Of a DNA stretch of 64,000 nt, positions 63,276 to 64,000 are shown in pieces (the first letter of the stretch is position 1; each line of letters starts with the position of its first letter). The notes beneath the pieces are model-generated. The model made no database searches. It saw only the letters and a list, made by a program, of their open reading frames with translations, and was not told where the DNA came from. A program made the position numbers and the translations under genes. Where the stretch lies: assembly GCF_004302915.1 (NCBI RefSeq), contig NZ_QQBI01000005.1, positions 1 to 64,000 of the forward strand, given 5' to 3'. This DNA is from Komagataeibacter xylinus. GTDB lineage: Bacteria > Pseudomonadota > Alphaproteobacteria > Acetobacterales > Acetobacteraceae.

Positions 63276-64000
63276 TTACGCCTTCAGTTCAACTGACAGG
63301 GCAGGGGTCACGGGCAGGCGCAGCACCTGCTGGTAGAAGGCCAGTTCCAGCTCCCAGGCCTGCCGTATGGTCGCCTCCTGCCGGAAACCGTGGCCCTCGC
63401 CTGCAAATTCATACAAGGCACACGGCACGCCCTGCCCCCGCAGCGCAGTAACCATGGAGCGCGCCTGCGAGGGCGGCACCACCTTGTCATCCAGCCCCTG
63501 CAAAAACAGCACCGGCGCCTTGATGTGCGCGACCTGCGTAATGGGGGAGCGGGCCAGATAGGTCGCTTCATCGGCAGGGTAGGGGCCAACCAGCGTATCA
63601 AGATAGCGTGACTCGAACTTGTGGGTATCGGTTGCCAGCGCCCGCAGGTCGGTCACGCCATACAGGCTGGTGCCCGCGGCAAACAGGTCGGAGCGCGCCA
63701 GCGCCAGCAGCACCGTCAACCCGCCAGCACTGCTGCCGCGTATGACGATGCGGGTGGGGTCGACCAGCCCCTGCGCCGCCAGATAATGGCAGGCGGCGAT
63801 GCAGTCATCCACATCCACCACGCCCCACTGGCCCTCAAGCCGCTGGCGGTAGGCACGGCCAAAGCCGGTCGAGCCGCCATAATTGACATCAACGACCGCA
63901 AAGCCCCGACTGGTCCACCACTGCACCTTGAACGAGAAGGCGGCACTTGCCCGCCCGGTCGGCCCGCCATGGGCCATGACCACCAGCGGCGGCTTTTCAC
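63276..64000 (-). CDS. S9-family serine peptidase (prolyl oligopeptidase type), C-terminal part
   Basis: The frame is open to the right edge (reading EKPPLVVMAHGGP before the first Met), so the start lies outside the window. The visible part is the alpha/beta-hydrolase domain: VMAHGGPTGR, WTSRGFAVVDVNYGGSTGFGRAYR, nucleophile GSSAGGL, Asp in LQGLDDKVVPP and His in EGHGFRQEA. This is the acylaminoacyl/dipeptidyl peptidase type, cutting short peptides. The N-terminal propeller is not visible. The stop is at 63276, next to a repeat. Confidence 0.88.
   Translation of the reverse strand, partial: EKPPLVVMAHGGPTGRASAAFSFKVQWWTSRGFAVVDVNYGGSTGFGRAYRQRLEGQWGVVDVDDCIAACHYLAAQGLVDPTRIVIRGSSAGGLTVLLALARSDLFAAGTSLYGVTDLRALATDTHKFESRYLDTLVGPYPADEATYLARSPITQVAHIKAPVLFLQGLDDKVVPPSQARSMVTALRGQGVPCALYEFAGEGHGFRQEATIRQAWELELAFYQQVLRLPVTPALSVELKA

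Overview
The window is a high-GC (mostly about 60-65% by eye) alphaproteobacterial chromosome segment. The gene families, the Hint-domain secreted protein and the intergenic repeats point to an acetic acid bacterium (Acetobacteraceae, most likely Komagataeibacter/Gluconacetobacter). That assignment is recognition, not a database match. No complete insertion sequence, CRISPR array or rRNA is visible.

Layout. 1-7 kb: end of a glycine-rich secreted protein, hemH, mutY facing a DciA-like gene, small secreted or unknown proteins, then lapA-pyrF-trpF. 7-13.4 kb: an M20 peptidase, pdxA-pdxJ, a 460-base gap with gene debris, tadA and a DegP-type protease. 13.4-15.8 kb: an AT-richer island with a ComEC-type metallo-beta-lactamase gene, a four-segment membrane protein gene and the stub of a third coupled gene. 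15.8-30 kb: FAD monooxygenase, folD with a MetF-like gene, Nudix, MFS, LOG, tRNA-Pro, a trehalase with long Pro/Ala tails, tldD, a histidine phosphatase and a large unassigned PLP enzyme coupled to a pseudouridine synthase. 30-44.3 kb: ftsK, rsmD-rluB-amidotransferase, tRNA-Lys, then the origin-proximal block mnmE-mnmG-rsmG-parA-parB with two perfect parS sites inside coding sequence, and rho. 44.6-48.4 kb: a lower-GC accessory patch (glycosyltransferase, Hint protein, XRE regulator). 48.4-64 kb: outer-membrane barrel, corA, trpB-trpA-accD-folC, two sugar-porter MFS genes, a Zur-like regulator, flavin reductase, enoyl-CoA hydratase/isomerase-type protein, SelO and a partial S9 peptidase.

The most striking non-coding feature is a family of about 15 intergenic repeats. 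The core is a roughly 80-base double hairpin (a GCCGCC-type stem and a GAAGCTT-type stem enclosed by an outer AAGTTTTTGG/CCAAAAACTT stem). Two copies sit inside a 161-162 base non-coding element with about 15-base terminal inverted repeats (GAGACTGTTTGAAAA) and 3-base TNA target duplications, so it is a MITE. In one full copy the duplicated TAA is the stop codon of the neighbouring gene, and a third, degraded copy also abuts a TAA stop codon. Most copies lie within a few bases of a gene's 3' end and probably double as transcription terminators.

The tryptophan genes are split: lapA-pyrF-trpF and trpB-trpA-accD-folC, often adjacent in alphaproteobacteria, lie about 46 kb apart here with repeat copies at both sites. 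The best candidate for an undescribed system is the 13.7-15.7 kb cassette, which could be a defence or stress module; its function cannot be read from the sequence.
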